Assembly: GCA_024762655.1 (NCBI GenBank)
Contig: JANTHB010000001.1
Location: forward strand, 84,015 to 124,400
Length of the DNA: 40,386 nucleotides
Reading direction: 5' to 3'
Origin: Bacteroidales bacterium
GTDB taxonomy: Bacteria; Bacteroidota; Bacteroidia; Bacteroidales; VadinHA17
Shown: positions 8,444 to 16,428 of the stretch, one piece after another
How the letters are laid out: the number at the start of each line of letters is the position of its first letter
Position numbering within the stretch: the stretch's first letter is position 1
The notes under the pieces: generated by a model
What the model was told of the DNA's origin: nothing
Seen by the model: the letters and a program-made list of their open reading frames with translations, nothing else
Database searches by the model: none
Made by a program: the position numbers and the translations under genes

Positions 8444-8733
8444 AGGCTCAAAATGAGAAATCTTTTGACCGGCCGAATGGCTTCGTTCAGTCAGGACGTA
8501 CTGCTTCGGGAACCTTTCGTTTTAAAAAATTTCTTTATTAAAATCATGAGGTCTTCTCCTTGTAAAATCAAAAATCCTTGTTCCTTGTTCGATATTCTTC
8601 AATTCCTGGGGGACCGTTTGTTTTAGGAAATCAGGAGTGTCCGGTAAAAAAATATATGATTGAATAAATTGAATAATTTATGGAATAAAGTATTTTTTAG
8701 GTATTCCCCCCTCCTGCCAACAGCAGAAAAATA

Positions 8734-8790
8734 TCACCGGTGAAAACTCCCTCTCCGCCAGCTGGCGGAGGAGGGTTGGGAAGGGGGTTA
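8734..8790 (+). repeat. TCACCGGTGA palindrome and 18-bp palindrome with G-rich tail
   Basis: TCACCGGTGA (8734-8743) is a perfect 10-bp palindrome. CTCCGCCAGCTGGCGGAG (8753-8770) is a perfect 18-bp palindrome, followed by a purine tail with GGG, GGG and GGGGG runs to 8788. The palindrome-plus-G-run layout resembles the element at 8293 and the hairpin at the right edge of the window. It may also end transcription of the minus-strand operon that finishes at 8851. Confidence 0.55.
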
Positions 8791-8850
8791 AACAAAAAAC
8801 GGTGGACAGGAACAGGAAACCTCAGATATTCCCCATTCAGCAATCCCCGT

Positions 8851-9732
8851 TCATAATTTTCTTAATACTTCTTCAGCCATGTGCCGCATGAGGGTCTGAT
8901 CCTTAAGATTTCTGAATCCGAAAATAACATGGTCCTGCCAGATGAGAAATATGTCTCCGTTGTAACCGTCCTTGATGACACGGTCTCCTTCTTTCAGGGG
9001 TTGGGGTACCTGTCCGGTAGCGTTCTTGTAAAATGTTTCAAGAAGTTTTTTGGCGTTTTCAGGGGTTGAACGACGGGTAAGGAACATCGAGAAGGAGACC
9101 TCTCCGGTCTGGTATCGGGCGGTAAAAACACTATCGAAAAATTCATGTCCCAAAAAGGCCGAGGCGATGAAGCGTTCGGAATTGGCGATTTTGTTGTTTT
9201 CCGGAAACAGTGCCAACTCCGGAGGGAAACGGGTTGTGCCTGCAAGCATGGCCTCCAGTTTATGAGCCAGCACTTCAATATCCCTTTCAGCTCTTTTGCC
9301 TTCCTGCTGGGTAAGGATCTTTACATAGTAAGGCCCTTTCAGAAAATAGATCAGGGACTCTTCCTGAAAACCCTGAACGCCCAGGTGGATGAAATGATAA
9401 TCCGGGGACCGTTCCGAGCTATAGATCCCAAAAGCATACAAAGGAGATTCATGACGATATATCTCTGCTTTGAAAAAAACCTTTTTATTTCCCTTATAAT
9501 ATTCGGCAATGTGCAGATTCACAAAATGATAGTTCAGATAGTTGTCCGCAGCACCGTCAATATAATCCCACAGATTGTCCGGGGTATATACGGGGTAGTC
9601 AAAATGCAGGCTGTATCCTTTCATTTCCGGAAACCGGATGCTGTCCTGCGCTGAAAGAACTGCCGGGGCAAAAAAGAGCACCAGGAACAGGAATAACCCG
9701 GTGCTGGATGAAGATAAGTTTTTAGGCTTCAT
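8851..9732 (-). CDS. DUF6599-like secreted protein
   Basis: 293 residues. An N-terminal hydrophobic stretch (LFLFLVLFFAPAVLSAQ) looks like a Sec signal peptide cleaved near residue 29. The mature part has WDYIDGAADNYLNYHF, YRHESPLYAFGIYSSER and a C-terminal region FLIWQDHVIFGFRN. I recognise this as the pattern of DUF6599 proteins, for which no activity is known to me. It lies 19 bases downstream of the Tat-exported aldo/keto reductase on the same strand, so the two form an operon and probably act together in the periplasm. No catalytic motif is evident. The assignment to DUF6599 rests on the YIDGAA region and should be checked by profile search. Confidence 0.7.
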   Translation of the reverse strand: MKPKNLSSSSTGLFLFLVLFFAPAVLSAQDSIRFPEMKGYSLHFDYPVYTPDNLWDYIDGAADNYLNYHFVNLHIAEYYKGNKKVFFKAEIYRHESPLYAFGIYSSERSPDYHFIHLGVQGFQEESLIYFLKGPYYVKILTQQEGKRAERDIEVLAHKLEAMLAGTTRFPPELALFPENNKIANSERFIASAFLGHEFFDSVFTARYQTGEVSFSMFLTRRSTPENAKKLLETFYKNATGQVPQPLKEGDRVIKDGYNGDIFLIWQDHVIFGFRNLKDQTLMRHMAEEVLRKL

Positions 9733-9751
9733 GGGTAATTACATTCGGGTA

Positions 9752-10969
9752 TTACGTTAAGAATTCCTGCGGAACATCTGCCAGCCGTGTGATATCGGTA
9801 ATTTTCGCGGCAACGGCAAAATCCTTGACGCAGTTGACGGTGCATTCATCGCAGGTAGCACAGGCATCGGGGGTAACGGCGAGCTCGTCAAGGAGGTCGC
9901 GTGCTTTACGGGTTTCCCGGTAGCCGTAAGTATACATGTACGCACGCATCAGGTCGGGGATAGGCAGAGACTTTTTGCATTGGGCCACACATTGGGCACA
10001 TCCGTCGCAATAGAGTGTGTCATGGGTAGCCAGGGCCAGTTCGTTTTTCTCTTCTTCGGATAAGGCAACATCCCGGGCCACAGCCAGGTCTTCTTCCAAC
10101 TGGTCGAACGTGGTGAATCCGGGGATGCTGGTGGTAACATTAGGATTCTGTAATGCCCATTTCAGGGCCGTTCCGGCTTTTACCGGATGTTCTTTGTTTT
10201 TATTCATTCGTCCGCCGGCCATGGTCTTCATGGCAATAATTCCCAGTCCTGCTTTGGCCGCATTCTCAATGGCTTTATCCATAGCTTCACGATGGGTCTG
10301 CTGGAAATTGTAAGCTACCAGCACCACATCGTACACGCCACTGTCTATGGCTGCCTGGATCACCTCCGGCTCATGGCTGTGGGTGGAGACTCCCAGGTAG
10401 CGGGTGCGCCCTTCTTTTTTCAGTTGCTGCATCACTTCCAGCACAGGTTTGGAAAGCGTGGCTTCGCGGGTGGAAATGGCATGAAGATAAAGGATGTCCA
10501 CATACTCCAGTCCCAGTCGTTTCATACTGATGTTGAACTTATTCAGGAAAGAAGATTTTACTTTTTCCGCATCCGTAAACGTCCCTTTCTTTTTGTCATA
10601 TCCGTCAGGTTTTACTTTGGTGGCAAGGTAATAGGCATTGCGGGGATAATCTTTCAGCAATTTCCCCAGCATCTCTTCATTACGACCTCCCTGGTAGACA
10701 TGAGCCGTGTCCAGAAGTTTCATGCCTTTGTCGAGGGCGGCTTTTACCAGGCCGGGGTTGTCGGCACGCATCACTCCCATGCTGACAACCGGTACAACGA
10801 TATCCGTTTTCCCCAGCTTCCGGGTGATGAATCTTTGTTCGTCCTCAGGATTTTCTTTCAGGAGGACAGGGTTCCCGCGAACCAATCCCGTAGCAGCAAC
10901 AGAACCGGCAGCCCCCAATAATGTGGTGCGAAGAAACCCTCTGCGGTTTACGTGTCCCTGGGTTTTCAT
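9752..10969 (-). CDS. Tat-exported aldo/keto reductase with C-terminal double Fe-S motif
   Basis: 405 residues. The N-terminus NRRGFLRTTLLGAAGSVAA is a twin-arginine signal, so the folded, cofactor-loaded protein should be exported. The aldo/keto reductase barrel has a plausible catalytic tetrad: Asp87 and Tyr92 in DTAHVY, Lys118 in LATKV and His163 in LYLHA. The C-terminus has two identical cysteine arrays, C321-x2-C324-x2-C327-x3-C331 and C370-x2-C373-x2-C376-x3-C380, consistent with two [4Fe-4S] clusters. By inference it is an NAD(P)H-type reductase fold adapted to electron transfer outside the cytoplasm. NADPH is scarce there, so the real donor is unclear. The DUF6599-like gene follows after 19 bases; the barrel/RND operon is divergent. 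Confidence 0.88.
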   Translation of the reverse strand: MKTQGHVNRRGFLRTTLLGAAGSVAATGLVRGNPVLLKENPEDEQRFITRKLGKTDIVVPVVSMGVMRADNPGLVKAALDKGMKLLDTAHVYQGGRNEEMLGKLLKDYPRNAYYLATKVKPDGYDKKKGTFTDAEKVKSSFLNKFNISMKRLGLEYVDILYLHAISTREATLSKPVLEVMQQLKKEGRTRYLGVSTHSHEPEVIQAAIDSGVYDVVLVAYNFQQTHREAMDKAIENAAKAGLGIIAMKTMAGGRMNKNKEHPVKAGTALKWALQNPNVTTSIPGFTTFDQLEEDLAVARDVALSEEEKNELALATHDTLYCDGCAQCVAQCKKSLPIPDLMRAYMYTYGYRETRKARDLLDELAVTPDACATCDECTVNCVKDFAVAAKITDITRLADVPQEFLT

Positions 10970-11124
10970 GATTCATGTTTTTAAAATGGAACATAGAACA
11001 GCCTCTAAAATAGGAAAAAAGTAAAAGCCGACCAACTTACAGTATGAATTTAGAATGATTATAAGTTATTCATCTGTTGCTGATTCACTCCCGAAAATAA
11101 CCGGGATCTCCATGTCCGGGCTTA

Positions 11125-11155
11125 GCGGTTTGTACATATAAACCGTACAATCCGC
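11125..11155. promoter_or_regulatory. Long inverted repeat between divergent operons (candidate operator)
   Basis: GCGGTTTGTAC (11125-11135) and GTACAATCCGC (11145-11155) are inverted copies with one mismatch in 11 bases, separated by a 9-base spacer. The site lies in the 239-base region between the minus-strand reductase operon and the plus-strand barrel/RND operon, so one bound regulator could affect both. A transcribed hairpin is the alternative. Confidence 0.45.
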
Positions 11156-11187
11156 GTGGTTTAAACGACGCAGGAGGATGGGTACGG

Positions 11188-11195
11188 TATTTTTG
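11188..11195 (+). promoter_or_regulatory. Candidate -7 box TATTTTTG for the barrel/RND operon
   Basis: It matches TAnnTTTG and lies 21 bases before the ATG at 11209, which would give a very short leader. No good -33 element is visible, so this is tentative. Confidence 0.3.
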
Positions 11196-11208
11196 AAGAA
11201 AAAAAAAT

Positions 11209-12543
11209 ATGGTCATCAGAAAAAAAAGATGGATGCGCTTGATGATATGGATCTGGCTGGCGGGGCCTGTTCCGCTGTTTTCGCAGGGTTTATTTGAGCA
11301 GGCGTTAAGCCCTGTAGAATCCAAAGGATATGTATTGAACGGCTATGTGCGGGGAATGGAATGGGTGGGAGAAAAAGCAGGGGCTTCTGTGTGGGAGCAG
11401 AAAAGCCTGTATGCCGAAGGTGCCCTGAAACTGAAAGCAGGTCTGGGGAAAACGGGAGATGCTTTTGTAGATCTGCGTTTTCGGGGCGGACTGCCCGGGT
11501 CCATTGAGGGCAACGGCGCAGATTTGCGGGAAGCCTACGTAAACCTCCGTTTTGGAAAGTTGAGCTTCCGGGTGGGAACGCAGATCGATGTATGGGGCCG
11601 TGCAGACAGCTATAACCCGACAGACAATATCACCCCGGTGAACCCTTTGTTCCATTCTCCCAATCCTGATGATATGAGGTTGGGGAATTTTTTGTTTAAG
11701 GGAACGATGGCCCTTACCCCGAGTCTTTCGCTCGAGGGGGTGTGGATACCTCTGTATAAAGAATCCGTGCTGCCGGTAAACAAAGATATGGATACGCGTG
11801 TGAATTTTATGGGGACGCAACTTCCTTCTGTTGAACTGAAAAACAGCGGATATGCTTTCAGGCTTAATCTGGACCGGCCTGCCGGCGGGATTTCACTGTC
11901 GTGGTTTGACGGCTTTGAGCCGTATCCGGGCTTGCAGTTCGGCGGGGTCTCACAAGACGGGGAAGGGAACTTCCGGGTGGATATTGCTCCGGTACCTTTC
12001 CGGGAACAGGTGGCCGGACTGGATTTTGAGACGATACTGGGATCTTTTGGTTTGCGGGGAGAATTTGCCTGGCGGAGAACCGTGAACCATGAGGAGTATT
12101 ACAACAGGGCCTGGCCCGGCCTGCGGTATGTGGTCGGTGTGGACCGTACCTTTGGCTCCTTTACTTTCCTTCTGCAGTATGTGGGACATTATGTCCTGGA
12201 ATATACCGAACCGGCCGATCCCGATGACCCGGCCGCTTCACCGGTGTTGCTTATTCAATATTTTAACCGGATGATGTTCCGGCAACTGGACCGGGTGAGC
12301 CACCTGGTCTCGTTGCGTCCCTCCGTGTCTTTGCTTCATGGTGAGTTGCAGGCTGAAGTTTACGGAGAGTATAACTTTACGACAAAAGAATACCTCCTGT
12401 ATCCCAAAGTGCAATGGAAAGCATCGGACCAGACCCAGTTGTCACTGGGCGGGAATATTTTTCATGGGAGAAAAAATACGCTTTATGATATGGTCAGGCC
12501 TCTGATGAATGGTGTGTTTCTGGAATGCAGGTTAACATTTTAA
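11209..12543 (+). CDS. Outer-membrane beta-barrel protein of an export set (DUF1302-like)
   Basis: 444 residues. A basic start (MVIRKKRWMR) and hydrophobic core ending LFSQ form a signal peptide cleaved at about residue 26. The rest is alternating hydrophobic/polar beta-strand sequence with barrel-type turns (DAFVDLRFRGGLPG, LREAYVNLRFGKLSFRVGTQIDVWGRADSYNPTDN), and the last residue is Phe (GVFLECRLTF), the usual outer-membrane barrel ending. The GRADSYNPTDNITP region recalls DUF1302-type barrels that sit next to RND exporters. The downstream RND/MMPL gene begins about 14 bases later, so they are an operon. By inference this is the outer-membrane part of a lipid or hydrophobic-compound export route. 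Confidence 0.75.
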   Translation: MVIRKKRWMRLMIWIWLAGPVPLFSQGLFEQALSPVESKGYVLNGYVRGMEWVGEKAGASVWEQKSLYAEGALKLKAGLGKTGDAFVDLRFRGGLPGSIEGNGADLREAYVNLRFGKLSFRVGTQIDVWGRADSYNPTDNITPVNPLFHSPNPDDMRLGNFLFKGTMALTPSLSLEGVWIPLYKESVLPVNKDMDTRVNFMGTQLPSVELKNSGYAFRLNLDRPAGGISLSWFDGFEPYPGLQFGGVSQDGEGNFRVDIAPVPFREQVAGLDFETILGSFGLRGEFAWRRTVNHEEYYNRAWPGLRYVVGVDRTFGSFTFLLQYVGHYVLEYTEPADPDDPAASPVLLIQYFNRMMFRQLDRVSHLVSLRPSVSLLHGELQAEVYGEYNFTTKEYLLYPKVQWKASDQTQLSLGGNIFHGRKNTLYDMVRPLMNGVFLECRLTF

Positions 12544-12557
12544 ATAGAAACAGGATT

Positions 12558-14879
12558 ATGCGTGACGGAGAATTTCTGGACAGATACAAAGGGTGGATCA
12601 TTGGTTTGTCGTCGGCCATAACCTTGTTTTTTGCCGCCTGGCTGCCAAAACTGGGAATCGACCCGGATGTTACCACGATGATCCCGCCGGATATGGAGGC
12701 ACGTATCAATACAGACACCATCAACAGGATGTTCGGCGGAACAGAGACGGTGATCCTTCTTTTCAGGGATGATGACATCCTGAAACCGCCCACCCTCCTT
12801 CGTGTACGGAAAATTACACGGGCGCTTAAGCAGCTGGACGGGGTCACACGGACCATGTCCCTGTTTGATGCAAAAAATATCCGGGGAGAAGGGGGAACCC
12901 TCGTGGTCGATCCGGCCGTCCCCGGGATACCGCAGACCCCTGCAGAAACAGAAAGACTGCGGAAATCCCTCTTGTCTAATGACGGGGTGAGGGATGTCGT
13001 GTTAACGCCCGATTGTTCCATGACGGCGGTGTATGCTACGATCGCAGAGAAAGCTGACCCGAATCAGGTAGTGAAAGAGATAGAGAAAGTGGTAAATGAT
13101 AATCCGGGGGAGGCAATGGTTTTTTTGGGTGGGATGCCTGTGCTGATGGAAAAGATAACCATGTATATCAACCGGGACATCAGCATCCTGATGCCGGTGG
13201 CAATATTGCTGATGATCCTGATGCTCTACGGATTTTTCCGTCAGTTCAGGGGGGTGTTGCTGCCCCTGCTGGTAGTGGCCATGACGATCGTGGTTACGAT
13301 GGGGTTGATCCCCGTGATGGGATGGAAGATGACCGTTATCACGGTACTGTTGCCTGTGATGATGATTGCCATTGCCAATAACTACGGGATCCATCTGGTG
13401 GCCCTGTACCAGGAGCTAAATGCGGAAGGGAAATGCCGTTCCCGGAAAGAACTGGTGGGGACGATTTTTTACCGGCTCTACCGGCCGGTATTGCTTACGG
13501 GCCTGACCACCGTGGCGGGAATTCTGGGATTGTTGTCTCATGTTTTAATTCCGGCCAAACAACTGGGAGTCCTGGCAGCTTTCGGGATAGCGTTTGCTCT
13601 GATGATGAGCCTTCTGCTGATCCCGGCTATTATGTTATTGCTGAAAGTGCCTCTGCCGAAGCTGGCCAAAGGAAACGGGGGGAAACACTTCCTGGAACAC
13701 GGACTGGAGGTTGTGGCCCGGGGAGTGGTACGGCATCCCAAAAGAGTCATTCTGGGTTTTGTCATACTTTTTCTGATTTCCGGCATAGGCATCCTGTTTC
13801 TGAAAGTAGATGCCAATGTAGAGAATTTCTTCCCGAAGAAGAATCCTGTCAGGGTAAGTACCGATCTGATCAATAAATATTTCGGAGGGTCGGAGGCGGT
13901 TTCGGTCTGGTTTACCGGTGACTGTAAGGACCCGGTCCTGCTCAACCGGCTGAACAGCTATGCGGAAACCCTGAAAAAGGAACCGGATGTGGGATATGTG
14001 ATCTCTCTGGCTGATGTAGTGAAACAAATGGCTAAAGCCGTCTACGATCCGGGCGAAGCGTCTTACAACCGGATCCCTGCCGGCAGGAACGCGATTGCCC
14101 AGCTTTTTGAGTTATACAATATGGGGGGCGATCCGGAAGATTTTGAGCAGATCGTGGATTTTGATTACCGGAATACACAGATGCTGGTGCGGGTGAAAAG
14201 TGGTAGTACGGCAGTCATCAATGAGGTAGTACGCCGGATCAGGGAACTGACCAAAAACGACCCGGCCTTTGCCGGGATAGGAGGCTACGGGTATATAAAT
14301 GCACGTCTTTCCGATCTTATCATCCGGGGTCAGAAAAGATCCCTGGTTTTGGCAGTGATCGTGGTGGCCCTGTTGGTAATGTTAATATTCTGGTCGGTAC
14401 GATCGGGGATATTCATCTCTGTCCCTCTGACAGGGGCAATGATCATCCTGTTCGGTTTGATGGGCTATGCACATATCTATCTGGATACAGCCACCGCCAT
14501 GCTCTCTTCCATCATGATCGGCGTAGGAGTTGATTATACCATTCACTTTCTATGGAGATACAGGCTGGAGAAAGCTTCCGGTAAATCTTATCAGGAGGCT
14601 GTATACACTACGATCACCACCACGGGCCGAGGGATCACTTTTAATGCCTTTTCTGTGATGGTGGGCTTCATGGCGCTGCTGATTTCCTCGTTTACCCCCA
14701 TACGGTTTTTCGGTTTCCTCGTCGTGGTTTCTATCGCTTCCTGTCTGGCAGGAGCCATGGTACTGGTTCCGGCACTGATTCTGCAGTTTAAGCCGGCATT
14801 TCTGGAGGAAAAACAAAGACCGCCAAGAAGAAAAAAAAGGATTAGAACGGAGAGGAAAGAACCGGTGCTGGAATGTTGA
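12558..14879 (+). CDS. RND superfamily (MMPL/COG1033-like) exporter
   Basis: 773 residues from the ATG at 12558, which lies after the stop of the barrel gene. An in-frame ATG at 12525 would overlap that gene by 19 bases and add 11 polar residues. The protein has two repeated halves, each with one membrane span, a periplasmic domain of about 170-200 residues and a bundle of about five spans (VAILLMILMLYGFF, VTMGLIPVMGW; then LAVIVVALLVMLIFW). Motifs typical of MMPL domains include GVGVDYTIHFLWRY in half two and IANNYGIHLVALYQE in half one. The C-terminus is a basic tail. It is likely proton-driven and moves hydrophobic substrates out of the inner membrane, working with the flanking barrel and LolA-like proteins. 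Confidence 0.88.
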   Translation: MRDGEFLDRYKGWIIGLSSAITLFFAAWLPKLGIDPDVTTMIPPDMEARINTDTINRMFGGTETVILLFRDDDILKPPTLLRVRKITRALKQLDGVTRTMSLFDAKNIRGEGGTLVVDPAVPGIPQTPAETERLRKSLLSNDGVRDVVLTPDCSMTAVYATIAEKADPNQVVKEIEKVVNDNPGEAMVFLGGMPVLMEKITMYINRDISILMPVAILLMILMLYGFFRQFRGVLLPLLVVAMTIVVTMGLIPVMGWKMTVITVLLPVMMIAIANNYGIHLVALYQELNAEGKCRSRKELVGTIFYRLYRPVLLTGLTTVAGILGLLSHVLIPAKQLGVLAAFGIAFALMMSLLLIPAIMLLLKVPLPKLAKGNGGKHFLEHGLEVVARGVVRHPKRVILGFVILFLISGIGILFLKVDANVENFFPKKNPVRVSTDLINKYFGGSEAVSVWFTGDCKDPVLLNRLNSYAETLKKEPDVGYVISLADVVKQMAKAVYDPGEASYNRIPAGRNAIAQLFELYNMGGDPEDFEQIVDFDYRNTQMLVRVKSGSTAVINEVVRRIRELTKNDPAFAGIGGYGYINARLSDLIIRGQKRSLVLAVIVVALLVMLIFWSVRSGIFISVPLTGAMIILFGLMGYAHIYLDTATAMLSSIMIGVGVDYTIHFLWRYRLEKASGKSYQEAVYTTITTTGRGITFNAFSVMVGFMALLISSFTPIRFFGFLVVVSIASCLAGAMVLVPALILQFKPAFLEEKQRPPRRKKRIRTERKEPVLEC

Positions 14880-15029
14880 AAGAGGATGGGGGAAAGACCT
14901 GCGGGACGCTGTCTGCTTTGTGTCTGCCTATAAAAGATAAACAGGTCCTGTGTATTCTGTGGGTTTATTCTCCCCCACAAAACCATAAAGGGCTTATAGA
15001 ACAGTACGAAACATTAAAAGAATAAGATT

Positions 15030-15824
15030 ATGAAAAAGCTGAATTATTGGATTACGGGCGTGGCCTGCCTCTTTTTGATGGAGATGCCGGTGCATGCACA
15101 GGATGGTATAAGTGCAAAAAAAATTATGCAGAAATCAAGGGATGTGTCGAAAATGCCCGGTATGGAATCGGTGACGCTACTGCGCATCGTGGATGCCAAA
15201 GGCCGGGAAAGGATCCGGAAAATCACCATGGCTTCCCGCGACGAAGGCAATGTGGAAAAAAGAATTATTAAATTTCTGGAGCCTGCAGATGTGAAAGGGA
15301 CCGGATTGCTGGTATTCGATTATGAGGATAAAAATGATGAGATGTGGTTATATCTGCCGGCCCTCCGGAAAACCCGGAAGATCGTCAGCTCGGAAAAAGG
15401 CAGGAACTTTATGGGGTCGGAATTCAGCAATGCCGATATGGCTGCTCCCAATCTTCCGGATTTTATGCTGAAAAGGCTGCCGGATGAAAAAACCGGGGGG
15501 GTGGATTGTTATAAAGTTGAAATGACGCCTCGCAGTGAAGCCCTGGCGCGTGAATACGCTTTTGCCAAAAAAATCGTATGGATCGGGAAGAAGGATCTCG
15601 TAATGCGGAAAGCGGTTTATTATGATCGGGACGGAGAGATATATAAGGTGCTCACGGCCGGCGATGTGGTCGAACTGGATCCGGTACACAAAAGATATAT
15701 AGCCCGGGAGATGACCATGGTAAATAAACTAAACGGACGGAAATCCTATATCAAAATGCTGCAGGTACAATACAACTCCCAAGTCAATCCGGAGTACTTT
15801 ACCCTGACTTATTTGCAGAAATAA
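15030..15824 (+). CDS. LolA-like outer-membrane lipoprotein-sorting family protein
   Basis: 264 residues. MKKLNYWITGVACLFLMEMPVHAQ is a Sec signal split here as MKKLNYWITG plus CLFLMEMPVHAQ, cleaved after HAQ. The mature protein has the pattern of the LolA-like family PF17131: MWLYLPALRKTRKI, GSEFSNADM, PGVDCYKVE-type core (here GGVDCYKVEMTP) and a C-terminal YFTLTYLQK strand. These proteins have a half-barrel that shields acyl chains. It lies 150 bases after the RND exporter gene, in a spacer with a short hairpin, and is probably co-transcribed. The set of barrel, RND exporter and LolA-like carrier suggests a trans-envelope lipid path. Substrate unknown. Confidence 0.82.
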   Translation: MKKLNYWITGVACLFLMEMPVHAQDGISAKKIMQKSRDVSKMPGMESVTLLRIVDAKGRERIRKITMASRDEGNVEKRIIKFLEPADVKGTGLLVFDYEDKNDEMWLYLPALRKTRKIVSSEKGRNFMGSEFSNADMAAPNLPDFMLKRLPDEKTGGVDCYKVEMTPRSEALAREYAFAKKIVWIGKKDLVMRKAVYYDRDGEIYKVLTAGDVVELDPVHKRYIAREMTMVNKLNGRKSYIKMLQVQYNSQVNPEYFTLTYLQK

Positions 15825-15837
15825 CAGGAATTTCTTC

Positions 15838-16419
15838 TTACGGCCATCTTGAGCCCATCAGGATCAGGGACACGCCTATACCGGCACCCGAAAGAACCAG
15901 CTTCCAGTCATGTTGTTTCAAGGAAAAGAAACGGATGAGCAGGTAATTCATCAGGATGATCAGCGTTACGATCCCAAGCTGTCCGATTTCCACACCCAGG
16001 TTAAAGGAAAAAAGCGGCACTACGATAGAAGATTCTGTACCCAGTAGGGAACGCAGGTAATTGGAGAAACCCAGCCCGTGGATCAGTCCGAAAAATAATG
16101 CCAGAGAATACTTAAAAAGATGAATTCCGGGACTAAAATTGTCCGATTTTTGCAGTAAGTTTGTGATGGCGGTAAGAAAAATGGTTACGGCGATCAGGAA
16201 CTCGATCAATGCGGAAGGGACATTGATAACGCGCAGGGTGGCCAGAGCCAGTGTGGTGGTATGGCCCAGGGTAAAAGCCGTGACCAGGATGATGATCTTT
16301 TTCCAGTGTTTTAACTGGTAAACGGCAACCAGGGTGATAATAAAAAGAATATGGTCGTAAGCTTCAAAATTGATGATGTGATGAATGCCCAGATTTAAGT
16401 ATAAAGAGAAGAAGTTCAT
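15838..16419 (-). CDS. HupE/UreJ_2-like membrane protein
   Basis: 193 residues, with about six or seven membrane spans. Conserved features of the HupE/UreJ_2 family are visible: LGIHHIINFEAYDHILFI at the N-terminus, TAFTLGHTTTLALA, GLIHGLGFSNYL and FNLGVEIGQLG. The histidines and acidic residues inside the membrane could bind metal or protons; no function is established that I know of. It is convergent with the LolA-like gene (13 bases apart). Its start codon lies only 9 bases from the start of the divergent DUF6702 gene, a pairing I know from other Bacteroidota, so the two are likely functionally linked. The N-terminus matches the family, which supports this start. Confidence 0.85.
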   Translation of the reverse strand: MNFFSLYLNLGIHHIINFEAYDHILFIITLVAVYQLKHWKKIIILVTAFTLGHTTTLALATLRVINVPSALIEFLIAVTIFLTAITNLLQKSDNFSPGIHLFKYSLALFFGLIHGLGFSNYLRSLLGTESSIVVPLFSFNLGVEIGQLGIVTLIILMNYLLIRFFSLKQHDWKLVLSGAGIGVSLILMGSRWP

Positions 16420-16428
16420 AATGGAATA

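Larger units (their letters stand above)
8051..8850. other. 800-base non-coding stretch rich in palindromes
   Basis: This region has no supportable gene. It begins with AT-rich DNA holding a 12-bp inverted repeat (8152-8183). A cluster of short perfect hairpins follows between 8293 and 8443, including a G-run tract. Then come about 250 bases with no clear structure, and finally two palindromes (8734-8743, 8753-8770) just before the end of the minus-strand DUF6599-like gene. An open frame of 87 codons at 8278-8541 runs through the hairpins and has no protein-like character. The composition differs sharply from the flanking genes, as expected for an intergenic repeat island. Confidence 0.7.

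Noticed and set aside
8278-8541. Open frame of 87 codons in the non-coding island
   Set aside because: It runs through several perfect hairpins and G runs, has low-complexity Gly/Pro content and no ribosome site or family resemblance.
8625-8650. GGAGTGTCCGGTAAAA-like sequence resembling an insertion-sequence end
   Set aside because: No inverted partner or transposase remnant was found within the island, so an insertion sequence cannot be supported.
12525-12557. Upstream ATG of the RND exporter overlapping the barrel gene
   Set aside because: It adds 11 polar residues not expected before the first membrane span; the ATG at 12558 after the barrel stop fits better, though the longer form is not excluded.
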